NCBI GenBank assembly: GCA_903879765.1
Contig: CAIRMS010000053.1
Coordinates: 1 to 6,298, forward strand
Direction of reading: 5' to 3'
Source: an uncultured Flavobacteriales bacterium
GTDB lineage: Bacteria; Bacteroidota; Bacteroidia; Flavobacteriales_D; Crocinitomicaceae
Length of the DNA stretch: 6,298 nucleotides
This document shows positions 6,119 through 6,298 of this stretch, piece after piece. Made by a program: the position numbers and the translations under genes. Every line of letters begins with the position of its first letter. Position 1 is the first letter of the stretch. Under the pieces are notes generated by a model that saw only the letters and a program-made list of their open reading frames with translations, did no database searches and was not told where the DNA came from.

Positions 6119-6298
6119 ATGAAAGCAATTTTGATTCTAGTTTTACTCGCATTGGTCCTTCCATCGTGTCAAGAAGACAAGGAAGATGTGGAAGTGTTTG
6201 ACGAAAAGCCACAGGAAGATTTCTCTAAGTTACCTTTAAACGAATACGCTAAACGACATGTAGAGTCGAGTTTATCGATTTTAGGAACGGAGAAATAC
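6119..6298 (+). CDS. Putative lipoprotein, N-terminal 60 residues (truncated by window end)
   Basis: The frame stays open to the last base, giving 60 codons. MKAILILVLLALVLPSC is a lipoprotein (signal peptidase II) signal: a short basic start, a hydrophobic core, and the lipobox LPSC with lipidated C17. The mature N-terminus, QEDKEDVEVFDEKPQEDF, is strongly acidic. K21-E22-D23, four residues after the cysteine, resembles the K-(D/E)2 core of the lipoprotein export signal described in Bacteroidota, so the protein could be flipped to the cell surface. The rest (KLPLNEYAKRHVESSLSILG) is too short to assign a family. The ATG is fixed by the signal peptide and by the -7 promoter element 4 nt upstream. 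Being a lipoprotein is well supported; surface exposure is inference and the function is unknown. Confidence 0.8.
   Translation, partial: MKAILILVLLALVLPSCQEDKEDVEVFDEKPQEDFSKLPLNEYAKRHVESSLSILGTEKY

Noticed and set aside
1..6298. Mobile element, CRISPR array, tRNA, rRNA or defence system
   Set aside because: No transposase, integrase, regular repeat-spacer array or RNA-gene signature was found. All genes over 100 codons belong to conserved housekeeping or secretion families.

Overview
This window looks like the chromosome of a member of the Bacteroidota, most likely a flavobacterium-like organism; I suspect the Crocinitomicaceae/Fluviicola neighbourhood but cannot prove it. Four things point there: a PorT-family component of the type IX secretion system (T9SS) beside menG/ubiE; promoter elements matching the Bacteroidota -7 consensus TAnnTTTG; no Shine-Dalgarno sequences, with starts in A-rich or overlapping contexts; and AT-rich intergenic DNA.

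Layout. Positions 1-4456 form a tightly packed + strand gene run, probably one operon: the 3' end of a class I aspartate aminotransferase; a stand-alone PfkB kinase like the heptose-7-phosphate kinase domain of HldE; the menaquinone methyltransferase MenG/UbiE; the outer-membrane protein PorT; and a COG2509-type FAD-dependent dehydrogenase. Junctions are -1 nt (TAGTG), +2 nt, +35 nt and -1 nt (TAATG). A long A/T-rich hairpin straddles the last stop codon and may end this unit. mnmA (tRNA 2-thiouridylase) follows with its own promoter. After mnmA come a hairpin terminator, a small 63-codon minus-strand ORF of unknown function that converges on that terminator, a divergent AT-rich intergenic region, and the first 60 codons of a + strand lipoprotein gene that runs off the window.

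How the genes relate. These are mostly conserved household genes: amino-acid metabolism, a sugar kinase probably feeding LPS-core heptose, menaquinone for respiration, protein secretion, and tRNA modification. I see no mobile element, CRISPR array, tRNA or rRNA, and no clear new multi-gene system. The most notable signals are regulatory. mnmA and the lipoprotein gene both carry a perfect TAnnTTTG exactly 4 nt before the ATG, which predicts leaderless or near-leaderless mRNAs. A stop-codon-overlapping hairpin closes the operon, an unexplained small ORF has its own strong minus-strand terminator, and the lipoprotein carries a possible surface-export signal after its lipidated cysteine.
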